From Sinorhizobium fredii USDA 257 (GTDB lineage Bacteria > Pseudomonadota > Alphaproteobacteria > Rhizobiales > Rhizobiaceae), in NCBI RefSeq assembly GCF_000265205.3, contig NC_018000.1, forward strand, positions 5,577,001 to 5,641,000: a DNA stretch of 64,000 bases, in the 5' to 3' direction. Position numbers and translations under genes: made by a program. Every line of letters begins with the position of its first letter. Within the stretch, counting starts at the first letter, position 1. The notes under the pieces are model-generated. The model saw nothing but the letters and a program-made list of their open reading frames with translations. It was not told where the DNA came from and ran no database searches. Below are positions 42,534 through 51,820 of the stretch, piece after piece.

Positions 42534-43715
42534 TTACTGCAACAACTCCAGCCCCACCGCCGTCGCCTCACCACCGCCGATGCACAATGACGCTATGCCG
42601 CGCTTGACACCGTTCGCCCGCATCGCATGGAGCAGCGAGACGACAATGCGGGCGCCTGACGCACCTATCGGGTGGCCGAGAGCGCAAGCGCCGCCATGGA
42701 TATTGACGATGTCGTCGGAAAGGCCGAGGTCGCGGAGCGCTGCCATCGCAACGACGGCGAAGGCCTCGTTGATCTCGTAGAGGCCGACGCTTCCCTTTTC
42801 CCAGCCGAGCTTGTCCAGAAGCTTGTCGATGGCGCCGATCGGCGCTGTCGTGAACCAGGCGGGCTCCTGGGCGTGGCCTGCATGGCCGGCGACGATCGCA
42901 AGCGGCGTCAGCCCGCGCCGTTCCGCCTCGCTGGCGCGCATCAAGATCAGCGCCGCAGCGCCATCGGAGATCGACGAGGAATTTGCCGCGGTGACGCTGC
43001 CGCCGTCGCGGAAGGCCGGCTTCAGCTTCGGGATCTTGGCCGGATCTGCCTTCAACGGCTGCTCGTCGCGATCGAGGTTGGCAGTCCCGCGCTTGCCGCC
43101 ATCGGTGATTGCCACGATCTCGTCGGCAAAGGATCCGTCCTCCGCCGCCTTCAGCGCCCGTTCGAGCGACCGCAGCGCGAAGGCATCCTGATCGGAGCGG
43201 GAAAATTGATAGTGCTGGGCGGTGTCCTCGGCATAGTTGCCCATCAGCCGCCCGGAATAGGCGTCCTCCAGCCCGTCGAGGAACATGTGATCCTTGACCT
43301 CGCCATGGCCGAGCCGGAAGCCGCCGCGGGCTTTCGGCAGGAGGTAGGGGGCATTGGTCATCGACTCCATTCCGCCGACGGCAACGCGTGACGCACTGCC
43401 GGAGACAAGCGCGTCATGGCCGAGCATCAGCGCCTTCATGCCGGAACCGCAGACCTTCGAGACCGTCGTCGACGGCGTCTGTTGGCCGAGCCCGGCGCCA
43501 AGCGCCGCCTGCCTGGCCGGATTCTGCCCGAGGCCGGCGGGCAGGACGTTGCCCATCAGCACTTCGTCGACCGCATCGAGGCCGGCACGATCGAGGGCCG
43601 CCTTCAACGCAACTGCCCCGAGCTCCGGGGCCGTCAGTTCCTTCAGACCGCCTTGAAAGGCGCCCATCGGCGTCCGTGCCGCCGAAACGATAACCACCGG
43701 ATCACGATTGCTCAT
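42534..43715 (-). CDS. Acetyl-CoA acetyltransferase (thiolase)
   Basis: A biosynthetic-type thiolase of 393 residues catalysing reversible condensation of two acetyl-CoA, or thiolysis of related 3-oxoacyl-CoAs. The nucleophile Cys is in STTVSKVCGSGMKALMLGHD near residue 89. The His motif is GGACALGHPIGASGAR near residue 346 and the second Cys is in SLCIGGGEATAVGLE. Its nearness to the bkd operon suits the end of isoleucine/leucine breakdown, but a PHB or acetoacetate role is equally possible, so I give no symbol. Confidence 0.93.
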   Translation of the reverse strand: MSNRDPVVIVSAARTPMGAFQGGLKELTAPELGAVALKAALDRAGLDAVDEVLMGNVLPAGLGQNPARQAALGAGLGQQTPSTTVSKVCGSGMKALMLGHDALVSGSASRVAVGGMESMTNAPYLLPKARGGFRLGHGEVKDHMFLDGLEDAYSGRLMGNYAEDTAQHYQFSRSDQDAFALRSLERALKAAEDGSFADEIVAITDGGKRGTANLDRDEQPLKADPAKIPKLKPAFRDGGSVTAANSSSISDGAAALILMRASEAERRGLTPLAIVAGHAGHAQEPAWFTTAPIGAIDKLLDKLGWEKGSVGLYEINEAFAVVAMAALRDLGLSDDIVNIHGGACALGHPIGASGARIVVSLLHAMRANGVKRGIASLCIGGGEATAVGLELLQ

Positions 43716-43819
43716 CTTAGTCCTCCCAGAAGCTTCGAGACGACTATATCCACCGCACGCTGCGAGGCAACGCCGTCGGCATCATACCGTTCAGCAGAGC
43801 CGCCGGCTGATACTGGCCT

Positions 43820-44704
43820 TCAGCCCATCCGTTCCGACGCGTAGGATCCCGGGCTCGGCGGGAAGACCACGACGCGGTTGCCGTTGATGAAGCAGCGGTG
43901 GTGGATATGGGCATGGACGGCGCGGGCCAGCACCTGGCTTTCGACGTCGCGGCCGATCGACACATAGTCCTCGGCCGACTGCGCATGGGTGATGCGGGCG
44001 ATGTCCTGCTCGATGATCGGCCCCTCGTCGAGGTCGGCGGTGACGTAATGCGCCGTCGCGCCGATCAGCTTGACGCCGCGCTCATAGGCCTGCTTGTAGG
44101 GGTTGGCGCCCTTGAACGACGGCAGGAACGAGTGGTGGATGTTGATGATCCGCCCCGACATCTTCTTGCAGAGCGCATCCGACAGGACCTGCATGTAGCG
44201 GGCCAGCACGATCAGCTCGGCACCGGTCTGCTCGACGAGCTCCAGCAGCTGGGCTTCGGCCTTCGGCTTGTTCTCCTTCGTCACCTTGATGCAGTGGAAG
44301 GGGATGTCGTGGTTGACGACGACCTTCTGGTAGTCGAAGTGGTTGGAGACGACGCCGACGATGTCGATCGGCAGGGCGCCGATCTTCCAGCGGTAGAGCA
44401 GGTCGTTCAAGCAATGGCCGAAACGCGACACCATCAGCAGCACCTTGGTGCGCTCCTCGGAATCGCGGACTTCCATCGTCATGTCGAAGCGCTTGATGAC
44501 AGGAGCGAAGCCTTCGCGCAGCTCCTCGAGCTTCGCGCCGTCCTGGCTGATGAAGGTGAGCCGCATGAAGAACAGGCCCGTTTCGAGATCGTCGAACTGC
44601 GAGCTGTCGCTGATGTAACAGCCCTTCTCCGCCAGATAGCCGGTCACGGCGGCAACGATGCCGCGGGTGGATTTGCAGGTGACGGTCAGCACATAGCTTT
44701 TCAT
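43820..44704 (-). CDS. purU: Formyltetrahydrofolate deformylase
   Basis: Hydrolyses 10-formyl-THF to formate and THF, balancing one-carbon pools and feeding PurT. The 294 residues have an N-terminal ACT domain (VLTVTCKSTRGIVAAVTGYL) and a C-terminal formyltransferase-like domain. Key blocks include NIHHSFLPSFKGANPYKQAY and GATAHYVTADLDEGPIIEQD, which carry the conserved His and Asp. No partner gene is adjacent; it stands alone with a gap on each side. Confidence 0.95.
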   Translation of the reverse strand: MKSYVLTVTCKSTRGIVAAVTGYLAEKGCYISDSSQFDDLETGLFFMRLTFISQDGAKLEELREGFAPVIKRFDMTMEVRDSEERTKVLLMVSRFGHCLNDLLYRWKIGALPIDIVGVVSNHFDYQKVVVNHDIPFHCIKVTKENKPKAEAQLLELVEQTGAELIVLARYMQVLSDALCKKMSGRIINIHHSFLPSFKGANPYKQAYERGVKLIGATAHYVTADLDEGPIIEQDIARITHAQSAEDYVSIGRDVESQVLARAVHAHIHHRCFINGNRVVVFPPSPGSYASERMG

Positions 44705-44846
44705 CGATGGGTCTCTCGTTCTTGAGTGTTTCCGCTCGCCCTTATACGGGCAGTCTCGCGAAAACTACCGTGACGATTTGAGACCCGCCGATCCATTCGC
44801 GACATCGGCTGGACGGAACGGAACACGCGGTGCGGCCAGGGTGAGT

Positions 44847-45488
44847 CTAAGGCTTCGCGCGATCGGGATGCGCTCTCGCGAAGCCGTCGATCTCGGCGCA
44901 GTGCGCGTCGATGGCGACAATCCGGGGACAGCGGGAAAGGTCGACCTCCCAGCGGCGCGCATTATAGACCTGCGGCATGAGGCAGATATCAGCCATTGTC
45001 GGCGTATCGCCGTGGCAGAAGGCGCCGGTCGCGGGGTGATCCAGCAGCCGCTCGAAGGCGGCAAGACCCTCGCCGATGAACTTCTGCATCCAGGCCCGGC
45101 GCGCTATCTCGCCGTCCGGAGCAGCCTCCATCACATGAGCGACCACCCCGAGATTGCAGACGGGATGGATATCCATGGCGATCGCATAGGACAACGCGCG
45201 CACCCGCTGGCGGCCGATGGCGTCGTTCGGAAGAAAGCCGCTCTCCGGCCGTGTCTCGGCGAGATACTCAATGATGGCGAGTGACTGGTTGAACCGTTGG
45301 CCGTCAATGTCGAGCACCGGGACCAGCCCTTGCGGGTTGCGGGCCAGATGCTCGGATGCGCGATGCACCTTGGCGACGAGATCGACCGGGACGGAGCGAT
45401 AGCTCTCACCGACGAGATTGAGGGCGATCCGCACCCGATAGCTCGCCGACGAACGCCAGTAGTCGTAGAGAATGGTTTCGCAAGTCAC
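44847..45488 (-). CDS. maiA: Maleylacetoacetate isomerase (zeta-class GST)
   Basis: Glutathione-dependent isomerisation of maleylacetoacetate to fumarylacetoacetate in homogentisate breakdown. The 213-residue zeta GST has the N-terminal active-site motif YWRSSASYRVRIALNLVGE and NPQGLVPVLDIDGQRFNQSL for glutathione binding. The helical domain includes HPVCNLGVV and PTMADICLMPQVYNARRW. It lies 27 bases downstream of the FAH-family gene in the same operon, which supports the assignment. Confidence 0.94.
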   Translation of the reverse strand: MTCETILYDYWRSSASYRVRIALNLVGESYRSVPVDLVAKVHRASEHLARNPQGLVPVLDIDGQRFNQSLAIIEYLAETRPESGFLPNDAIGRQRVRALSYAIAMDIHPVCNLGVVAHVMEAAPDGEIARRAWMQKFIGEGLAAFERLLDHPATGAFCHGDTPTMADICLMPQVYNARRWEVDLSRCPRIVAIDAHCAEIDGFARAHPDRAKP

Positions 45489-45515
45489 GCTGCCTCCGAT
45501 CGATCCCTCGCACCA

Positions 45516-46532
45516 TCAACCACGCTCGTAACTTGCCACCTTCTGCTCGATCGCGCCGAAGATCGAATGGCCGGTAGCATCCTTCATCTCGATCCGGACA
45601 ACGTCGCCGAATTTCAGGAAAGGCGTCGTCGGCGCACCGCTTTCGATCGTCTCTATCGTGCGCAGCTCAGCGACGCAGGAATAGCCGGCGCCACCTTCCG
45701 AAGCCGGCTTGCCCGGTCCGCCGTCGAGCTTGTTCGAAACCGTGCCCGAGCCGATGATGGTGCCGGCCGAGAGCAGTCGGGTGCGGGCCGCGTGTGCAAT
45801 CAGTTGCGGAAAATCGAAAGTCATGTCGATCCCGGCATTGGCGCGGCCAAAGGGCTTGCCATTGAGATCGATGCGAAGCGGCAGGTGAAGCTTGCCGCCG
45901 TCCCAGGCGTCGCCGAGCTCATCGGGCGTCACCGCGACCGGCGAGAAGGCGGAAGACGGTTTCGACTGGTAGAAGCCGAAACCCTTGGCGAGTTCGCCGG
46001 GGATGAGGCCGCGCAGCGAGACGTCGTTGACGAGCATGACGAGCCGGATCGCCTCGCGCGCTTCCTGGGGCGTCGCGCCCATCGCCACGTCGTCGACGAT
46101 CACCGCGACTTCGCCTTCCATGTCGATGCCCCAGGCCTCGTCGGCCATCAGGATCGGATCACGTGGGCCGAGAAAACTGTCGGAGCCGCCCTGGTAGATC
46201 AGCGGGTCGGTCCAGAAACTCGCTGGCATCTCGGCATTCCGCGCCTTCCTGACGAGCTCGACATGGTTGACATAGGCGGAACCATCGGCCCACTGGAAGG
46301 CGCGCGGTAGGGGCGAAGCGGCATCGTGCTCGTGAAAACGCATGGTCGGCTGCGAGCCGGTCTCAATCCCCTCGGCAACGCGCGCCAGCCGCGGGCCCGC
46401 ATGCGCCCAATCGTCGAGCGCCGCCTGCAGCGTGCGGGCGATGTGCCCCACCTCGGAGCAACGGGTCAGGTCTTTCGAGACCACGACGAGCTTGCCGTCG
46501 CGGGTAGAATCTTTCAGCGTCGCGAGTTTCAT
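45516..46532 (-). CDS. Fumarylacetoacetate hydrolase family protein
   Basis: Probably cleaves fumarylacetoacetate to fumarate and acetoacetate, the last step of tyrosine catabolism. The 338 residues are shorter than classical fumarylacetoacetase (about 420) but hold the metal-binding FAH core: WGIDMEGEVAVIVDDV, MLVNDVSLRGLIPGELAKGF and IIGSGTVSN. ATG 46532 opens the conserved start MKLATLKDSTRDGKLVVVSK; the upstream extension is unconserved. It lies between hmgA and maiA, so the pathway role is well supported by context. Confidence 0.9.
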   Translation of the reverse strand: MKLATLKDSTRDGKLVVVSKDLTRCSEVGHIARTLQAALDDWAHAGPRLARVAEGIETGSQPTMRFHEHDAASPLPRAFQWADGSAYVNHVELVRKARNAEMPASFWTDPLIYQGGSDSFLGPRDPILMADEAWGIDMEGEVAVIVDDVAMGATPQEAREAIRLVMLVNDVSLRGLIPGELAKGFGFYQSKPSSAFSPVAVTPDELGDAWDGGKLHLPLRIDLNGKPFGRANAGIDMTFDFPQLIAHAARTRLLSAGTIIGSGTVSNKLDGGPGKPASEGGAGYSCVAELRTIETIESGAPTTPFLKFGDVVRIEMKDATGHSIFGAIEQKVASYERG

Positions 46533-46610
46533 GGTGCTTCCCGATAGATTTTGTTGATCCGCGCCGGACGGCGCGGATTTGGCCAGCATGTCACGGTTCT
46601 TCGCCTAAAG

Positions 46611-47972
46611 TCACTTGATTCCGGGCGTGCCGTCGAATTTCCGCTCGAGCCCCGACCAGCAGTCGATGTAGTCGTTCTGCAGCGTCTCGAGTTCGGCTGC
46701 GAACGTCGTCAGCTGTTGCGGAAAACGGGTCTCGAACATGAAGGCCATGGTGTTGTCGAGCTTTACGGGTTTCAACTCCCCATTCGAGGCCTTCTCGAAG
46801 CCGGAGAAATCCGGGCCGTGCGCCAGCATCATATTGTGCAGGCTCATGCCGCCGGGCACGAAGCCCTCCTCCTTCGCGTCGTAGCGCCCGTAGATCAGCC
46901 CCATGAACTCGCTCATGATGTTGCGGTGGTACCAGGGCGGGCGGAACGTGTGTTCGGCGACCAGCCAGCGCGGCGGGAAGAGGACGAAATCGATATTGGC
47001 CGTGCCTTCCTCCCCCGACGGCGCCGTCAGCACCGTGAAGATCGACGGATCCGGATGGTCGAACAGGATCGCGCCGACCGGCGAGAAGGTCTTGAGATCG
47101 TATTTGAAGGGCGCGTAATTGCCATGCCAGGCGACGACGTCGAGCGGCGAATGGCCGATTTCGACGACGTGGAAGGAGCCGCACCACTTCACCTGCACCC
47201 GGCACGGCGTCTCCTTATCCTCATAGGCCGCGACCGGCGTCTTGAAGTCGCGCGGATTGGCGAGACAATTGGCGCCGATCGGACCGCGATCCGGCAGCGT
47301 GAACTTGGCGCCGTAGTTCTCGCAGATATAGCCGCGCGAGACCTTCTCCTCGCCAAGCCGGGTGACCTTGAACATCGTGCCGCGCGGGACGAGGCAGATT
47401 TCCGATGGCGTGACATCCATCTTACCGAGTTCGGTAAAGACGCGGATCGCACCCGTTTCCGGCACGATCAGCAGCTCACCATCGGCATTGAAGAAATAGT
47501 CGTCTACCATGTCGGCATTGAAGACATAGGCATGCGCCGACATGCCGACCTGGGTCAGCACATCCCCCGCCGTCGTCATTGTGCGGATGCCTTGAAGGAA
47601 ATTCAGCTCCTCGGTCGGGGCCGGCAGAGGGTTCCAGCGCAATTGTCCGAGCGCCAGCGAATGTTCCACGACATGCGGCGCCGTCTTCCAGTGCGGGTAG
47701 TCGATCTTCCGGAAGCGCCCGGTGTGCCGGACGCTTGGACGGATGCGGTAGAGCCAGGAACGCTCGTTCGTTCCGCGCGGCGCTGTGAAGGGCGAACCGG
47801 AGAGCTGCTCGGCATAGAGGCCGTACTCGCATTTCTGCGGGCTGTTCTGCCCCTGCGGCAGGGCACCGGGCAGGCTTTCGGTCTCGAAATCGTTGCCGAA
47901 ACCAGGCATGTAGGCGAGCGCCTGCTCCTCGCCGGCCGCTCCTGCGCGGCGCTTATCCGCCTTGTCCAACAT
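46611..47972 (-). CDS. hmgA: Homogentisate 1,2-dioxygenase
   Basis: Fe(II) ring-cleavage enzyme that turns homogentisate into maleylacetoacetate. The 453-residue protein contains [39 protein letters not shown], the iron-binding cupin region around [14 protein letters not shown] and the [20 protein letters not shown] block. ATG 47972 has GAGGAG nine bases upstream and gives the usual length; codons further upstream reach into the operator region. First gene of the hmgA-FAH-maiA operon, divergent from a MarR regulator. Confidence 0.96.
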   Translation of the reverse strand: MLDKADKRRAGAAGEEQALAYMPGFGNDFETESLPGALPQGQNSPQKCEYGLYAEQLSGSPFTAPRGTNERSWLYRIRPSVRHTGRFRKIDYPHWKTAPHVVEHSLALGQLRWNPLPAPTEELNFLQGIRTMTTAGDVLTQVGMSAHAYVFNADMVDDYFFNADGELLIVPETGAIRVFTELGKMDVTPSEICLVPRGTMFKVTRLGEEKVSRGYICENYGAKFTLPDRGPIGANCLANPRDFKTPVAAYEDKETPCRVQVKWCGSFHVVEIGHSPLDVVAWHGNYAPFKYDLKTFSPVGAILFDHPDPSIFTVLTAPSGEEGTANIDFVLFPPRWLVAEHTFRPPWYHRNIMSEFMGLIYGRYDAKEEGFVPGGMSLHNMMLAHGPDFSGFEKASNGELKPVKLDNTMAFMFETRFPQQLTTFAAELETLQNDYIDCWSGLERKFDGTPGIK

Positions 47973-48002
47973 GGCTTGCATCTCCTCTTCAGCGCGGCAT
48001 AT

Positions 48003-48039
48003 TAGTTGCAAGCGTAACTATTGATTTTGTAACTATCAA
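48003..48039. promoter_or_regulatory. Paired palindromes between hmgA and marR
   Basis: TAGTTGCAAGCGTAACTA (48003-48020) and TTGATTTTGTAACTATCAA (48021-48039) are two adjacent inverted repeats sharing GTAACTA/TAGTT elements. They fill most of the short gap between the divergent hmgA and marR starts. Placement fits a MarR-type operator that represses both genes; it is inferred from symmetry and location. Confidence 0.6.
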
Positions 48040-48055
48040 CTGCGGAGAAGCTTGT

Positions 48056-48505
48056 TTGACCGATGCGTTCGATTTGGAGGCCTTCCTGCCCTACCGGCTG
48101 AATCGGGCGGCGGAATTCGTGGCGCTGCGCTTTGCCGCGCAGTACAAGGCGCGCTACCAGCTGACCCGGCCCGAATGGCGTACGCTCGCGGCGTTGGGCA
48201 GTTCCGGCCGCAGCATGACGGCGACCGAGATCGGCGCCCATTCAGCGATGCACAAGACGAAGGTGAGCCGCGCCGTCTTCGGTCTCGAGCAGCGCCGATG
48301 GCTGAAGCGCGAAGAGGACGGCCGCGATCGTCGCTTCGAACATTTGGCGCTGACACCCGCCGGCCAGCAGGCCTATAAGGAACTGACGACGCTCGCCGCC
48401 GACTACCAGGCGGAGTTGCTTTCGATGCTGGGTATGGAAAACATGGAGGCGCTGTCGACAGGCTTGCGCGCCGTGGAGCGGGCGATGAAGAAAGCCCGTG
48501 CATAA
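48056..48505 (+). CDS. MarR-family regulator, probable homogentisate-pathway repressor
   Basis: A winged-helix MarR protein of 149 residues. The recognition region is TATEIGAHSAMHKTKVSRAV, and the wing is KREEDGRDRRFEHLALTPAG. The start is TTG 48056 with GGAGAAG five bases upstream. It is divergent from hmgA across two palindromes, the usual setting for HmgR-like control by homogentisate. The stop codon touches the first bases of a mosaic palindromic repeat. Confidence 0.9.
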   Translation: MTDAFDLEAFLPYRLNRAAEFVALRFAAQYKARYQLTRPEWRTLAALGSSGRSMTATEIGAHSAMHKTKVSRAVFGLEQRRWLKREEDGRDRRFEHLALTPAGQQAYKELTTLAADYQAELLSMLGMENMEALSTGLRAVERAMKKARA

Positions 48506-48642
48506 GCCCCCTCCCCACAGGTGGGAGGGGCTAGGCGCCCGCGGCGATCGCCTGCCATTTTCCGACCTTCGCGTCCGATGGAAAGGCGTGTTCCGTGGCG
48601 GAGACGGTGCGGCATCGGAGCCCTCCCACCTGTGGGGAGGGG
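48505..48642. repeat. Palindromic intergenic mosaic element, copy 4
   Basis: The left palindrome (48505-48532, AGCCCC...GGGGCT) and right palindrome (48621-48642, CCCTCCC...GGGGAGGGG) flank about 90 variable bases between the convergent marR and lrp-type genes. The shortest of the four copies in this window. Confidence 0.8.
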
Positions 48643-48670
48643 AATTCAAATTGCCACAACAAACCCGAAC

Positions 48671-49150
48671 TCACCCTTTCATGCGCTCCGGTATCGGCAG
48701 ACCCTCGAAGCTCTTCAGCGTTTCCAGCACGATCGAGGTCTTCACGTGCTGGACGCTGTCATGCGGCAGGAGCACGTCATTGACGAAGCGCGAAAGCCCG
48801 GCAAGGTCGGGTGTCACGACGCGCAGGTGATAGTCCATCTCGCCGGTCAGCGCATAGGCTTCCAGCACCTCGGGCAGGCCGGAGATGAGCTTGGCAAAAC
48901 GCTTCGCATTGTCGCGGTTATGGGTGGCGAGCGTCACCGAGATCACCACCATCAGATCGAGCCCGAGCTTCTGCCGGTCGATCTGCGCCTGATAGCCGGT
49001 GATGAAGCCTTCCGCCTCCAGCCGCGAGCGCCGCCGCGAACATTGCGACGGTGAGAGTGCGATGCGCTCGGAGAGTTCGTTGTTTGTCAGATGTCCGTCG
49101 CGCTGCAATTCGCCGAGGATCTTGAGGTCGAAACCGTCAAGCCGCTCCAT
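48671..49150 (-). CDS. Lrp/AsnC-family regulator
   Basis: A 159-residue feast/famine regulator. The N-terminal HTH (LDGFDLKILGELQRDGHLTN, LSERIALSPSQCSRRRSRLE) is followed by the RAM/AsnC effector domain (MVVISVTLATHNR, EVLEAYALTGEMDYHLRVVT). Divergent from hpd, so it is the likely activator or repressor of 4-hydroxyphenylpyruvate dioxygenase, with an aromatic amino acid as the probable ligand. That role is inferred from position. Confidence 0.92.
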   Translation of the reverse strand: MERLDGFDLKILGELQRDGHLTNNELSERIALSPSQCSRRRSRLEAEGFITGYQAQIDRQKLGLDLMVVISVTLATHNRDNAKRFAKLISGLPEVLEAYALTGEMDYHLRVVTPDLAGLSRFVNDVLLPHDSVQHVKTSIVLETLKSFEGLPIPERMKG

Positions 49151-49173
49151 TCACGCACCTCCACACCGCCACT

Positions 49174-49188
49174 TGCACAATTTATGCA
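49174..49188. promoter_or_regulatory. Lrp-type operator candidate before hpd
   Basis: TGCACAATTTATGCA: two TGCA half-sites around an AT-rich centre, in the 131-base gap between the divergent Lrp-type gene and hpd. The AT-rich centre suits Lrp/AsnC proteins. Confidence 0.45.
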
Positions 49189-49281
49189 CGATCTGAGCAA
49201 AATCGCGCAAGAATACAAGCATCATGCATCGGATCTGCGCCATACTCCAACAAAGTTCGGAGGAATGAGAGGAGAGTTTCA

Positions 49282-50400
49282 ATGGGACCGTTTCCACATG
49301 ATGCACCGCCCGCAACCATATCGGCGGACAACCCCGCCGGAACCGATGGCTTCGAGTTCGTCGAATTCGCCCATCCGCAGCCGGAGAAGCTCGAAGAACT
49401 CTTCCATCGCATGGGCTACACACCGGTCGCCAGGCACCGGACGAAGAACATCACCGTCTGGCGGCAGGGCGACATCAACTACCTCCTGAACGCCGAACCC
49501 GGCTCGCATGCGATGCGCTTTGTCGACAAGCACGGGCCCTGCGCCCCATCGATGGCTTGGCGCGTCGTCGATGCGAAGCATGCCTTCGAGCATGCGGTCG
49601 CCAAGGGCGCCGAGCCCTATGCCGGCAGCGACAGGAGCCTCGACGTGCCGGCGATCGTTGGCATTGGCGGCTCGCTTCTCTATTTCGTCGAGACCTACGG
49701 CGACAAAGGTTCCGCCTATGAGGCCGAGTTCGAATGGCTGGGAGAACGCAATCCGAGGCCCGCGGGGGTCGGCTTTTACTATCTCGACCACCTGACGCAT
49801 AACGTCTATCGCGGCCAAATGGACAAATGGTGGGCCTTCTATCGCGAGCTGTTCAACTTCAAGCAGATCCATTTCTTCGACATTGACGGCCGCATCACCG
49901 GGCTCCTGAGCCGGGCGATCACCTCCCCCTGCAGCAAGATCAGGATCCCCTTGAACGAGTCGAAAGACGATACGAGCCAGATCGAGGAATATCTGAAGAA
50001 GTACAAGGGCGAGGGTATCCAGCACATCGCGGTCGGAACCGAAGCGATCTACGACGCCACGGACAGGCTGGCGGAGAACGGTCTTAAATTCATGCCCGGA
50101 CCGCCGGACACCTATTACGAGATGTCGCACGAGCGCGTCCACGGCCACGAAGAGCCGATCGAGCGGATGAAGAAGCACGGCATCCTGATCGATGGCGAGG
50201 GCGTTGTGAACGGCGGCATGACGAAGATCCTCCTGCAGATCTTCTCGAAAACCGTCATCGGGCCGATCTTCTTCGAATTTATCCAGCGCAAGGGCGACGA
50301 AGGCTTCGGCGAGGGAAATTTCCGGGCGCTGTTCGAGTCGATCGAGGCCGACCAGATCCGGCGCGGCGCGCTCAGCACTCCGCCGGCCGCGGCCGAGTAG
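49282..50400 (+). CDS. hpd: 4-hydroxyphenylpyruvate dioxygenase
   Basis: Fe(II) enzyme converting 4-hydroxyphenylpyruvate to homogentisate, the step before HmgA. The 372-residue protein has two VOC modules (residues about 22-150 and 165-340). Iron ligands are visible as the His in YLDHLTHNVYRG, the His in GIQHIAVGTEAI and the Glu in GPIFFEFIQRKG. ATG 49282 follows GAGGAGAG. It has its own Lrp-type divergent regulator and a strong terminator, so it is a one-gene unit beside the hmgA operon. Confidence 0.96.
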   Translation: MGPFPHDAPPATISADNPAGTDGFEFVEFAHPQPEKLEELFHRMGYTPVARHRTKNITVWRQGDINYLLNAEPGSHAMRFVDKHGPCAPSMAWRVVDAKHAFEHAVAKGAEPYAGSDRSLDVPAIVGIGGSLLYFVETYGDKGSAYEAEFEWLGERNPRPAGVGFYYLDHLTHNVYRGQMDKWWAFYRELFNFKQIHFFDIDGRITGLLSRAITSPCSKIRIPLNESKDDTSQIEEYLKKYKGEGIQHIAVGTEAIYDATDRLAENGLKFMPGPPDTYYEMSHERVHGHEEPIERMKKHGILIDGEGVVNGGMTKILLQIFSKTVIGPIFFEFIQRKGDEGFGEGNFRALFESIEADQIRRGALSTPPAAAE

Positions 50401-50419
50401 GGGAAAATCCGTTCAGAAA

Positions 50420-50451
50420 AGCGCCGCGCACCCTGGCGGGTGCGCGGCGCT
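50420..50451. terminator. Terminator between hpd and luxR-type gene
   Basis: A 14-base perfect stem (AGCGCCGCGCACCC / GGGTGCGCGGCGCT) with a TGGC loop, preceded by AAA and followed by TTACCTTC. Symmetric, so it can serve both convergent genes. Confidence 0.85.
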
Positions 50452-50468
50452 TACCTTCGTTGGCTCAT

Positions 50469-51245
50469 TCAGTTCGACCAGCGCCCCCGTGGTGAGCCCA
50501 GGTCGCCTTCGTGCCGGAAATAACGCGACGCCGCTTCGGTGCGGTTGCGCACGTTCATCTTCTTGTAAATGTTGCGGACATGCACCTTGACGGTGTTTTC
50601 CGAAAGCCCTAGTCGGTCGGCGATGATCTTGTTTTGCGTGCCCATGCAGATCAGATCGAGAATCTGGATCTCACGCGTCGTCAGCATGCCCCTGCCGTTC
50701 TCGCTCCTGCGCTCCGGGTCGCTCGACTCGATGACCGATGGCCGTTGAACAGAGGAGCCGCCTCCTGCGAATCCCCGCGGGGCCAATCGCCTGAGCAACG
50801 CTGCGGGAAAGTGCTCGCCGCCCTTCATCAGCAGATCGATGGCGGTCAGGCAGACATCGAGGTGCAGGTTCAAGGGCAGTACGCCATGAATGAGGCCTTC
50901 ATCGACGAAGCCGGCGATCGACGTATCGAGCTCGTCGGCATTCTCCACCACCACGCCGATCGAGGCCTTGGGGTGAAACTCACGGATGATTCTGATGATC
51001 GACGGGAAAGTGCTTGCGGGCATGCGGTAGAGCATTACCAGTGCGATATCGACGAGATTGCCGTCGAGCAGACTGTCGGCTTCCGACAGACTGACCACGT
51101 CATGGCTTTGAAAGCGGGCGCCGATCGCTTGCGTCAGGCATTCGGCAAGCAGGTCCGCCTTGGCGAGCATTACAATCTTGTTTCTCTTTGTTAAAACTTT
51201 GTTGTTATCCTCAAAATTGCTCAGGGTAGAACTCTCACGGTACAT
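50469..51245 (-). CDS. LuxR-type regulator with degenerate receiver domain
   Basis: A 258-residue transcription factor. The C-terminal LuxR/FixJ helix-turn-helix is clear (LTTREIQILDLICMGTQNKI, ADRLGLSENTVKVHVRNIYK). Residues 20-150 look like a receiver fold, but the strand that should carry the phospho-acceptor reads VDIALVMLYRMPAS, without an Asp at the usual place, so phosphorylation control is doubtful. The start ATG has AAGGAGG five bases upstream. It is the outermost gene of the secretion region and its likely regulator by proximity only; the long AT-rich region upstream suggests control at its promoter. Confidence 0.85.
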   Translation of the reverse strand: MYRESSTLSNFEDNNKVLTKRNKIVMLAKADLLAECLTQAIGARFQSHDVVSLSEADSLLDGNLVDIALVMLYRMPASTFPSIIRIIREFHPKASIGVVVENADELDTSIAGFVDEGLIHGVLPLNLHLDVCLTAIDLLMKGGEHFPAALLRRLAPRGFAGGGSSVQRPSVIESSDPERRSENGRGMLTTREIQILDLICMGTQNKIIADRLGLSENTVKVHVRNIYKKMNVRNRTEAASRYFRHEGDLGSPRGRWSN

Positions 51246-51334
51246 TTATCCCTCCTTGGGCATTCCCTGAAAATTTATGGGTGTGAGGCCCCTCTTGAAG
51301 AACGCCCTTGTTTAAAAATTTATTCGAATAAAAA

Positions 51335-51361
51335 ACGAATTCCCACAGCGGTAGAATTCGT
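51335..51361. promoter_or_regulatory. Inverted repeat upstream of the luxR-type gene
   Basis: Perfect 8-base arms ACGAATTC and GAATTCGT separated by 11 bases, 90-116 bases upstream of the regulator's start codon. Size and position suit a dimeric activator or repressor site. Confidence 0.45.
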
Positions 51362-51804
51362 AATGACTAATGTATCGTAAATATGGGGGATGGGAAACAG
51401 CCCAAATGGGTTAGATTGGCAGGGTGACGCTATCTAGACCGTCTGAAATCGAACCAATTTTGGGCCTGTCCACGCAAAGCCTTGGACAAGCGCGTAAGCC
51501 GCCGTGCATTTTCCGCTTCCTTCGATCACCCTTTGCTTTTCAGGGGTTCGGCGGACCAAGGGCTGGGGCGGAAAACGGCGGGGCCGTGAGAACATTCAAG
51601 TCTAGGATGTAGATCGCGGCTCCGCACGTTCTAGCCTGCTCCGATACCAACAACGGGTTAGCGCCGGCCAGTCGCGCAGTCGATCCGCAGACCCATATGC
51701 CAGCCCGCGCGCATCACTCCCCAACTCTCGCGGTCGCTCGATCCGCGCCGTTGGGACCCCAACAGCGGCTCAACGCGACGGGTCGGAGCGGCGGTGACGG
51801 ATTC

Positions 51805-51820
51805 ACAATGTTAACATTGT
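51805..51820. promoter_or_regulatory. Orphan perfect palindrome
   Basis: ACAATGTTAACATTGT is a perfect 16-base palindrome with no gene within several hundred bases. Operator-like, but no promoter can be assigned. Confidence 0.35.

Noticed and set aside
51424..51612. 62-codon + frame in the large spacer
   Set aside because: No start signal or conserved look; the region seems non-coding.
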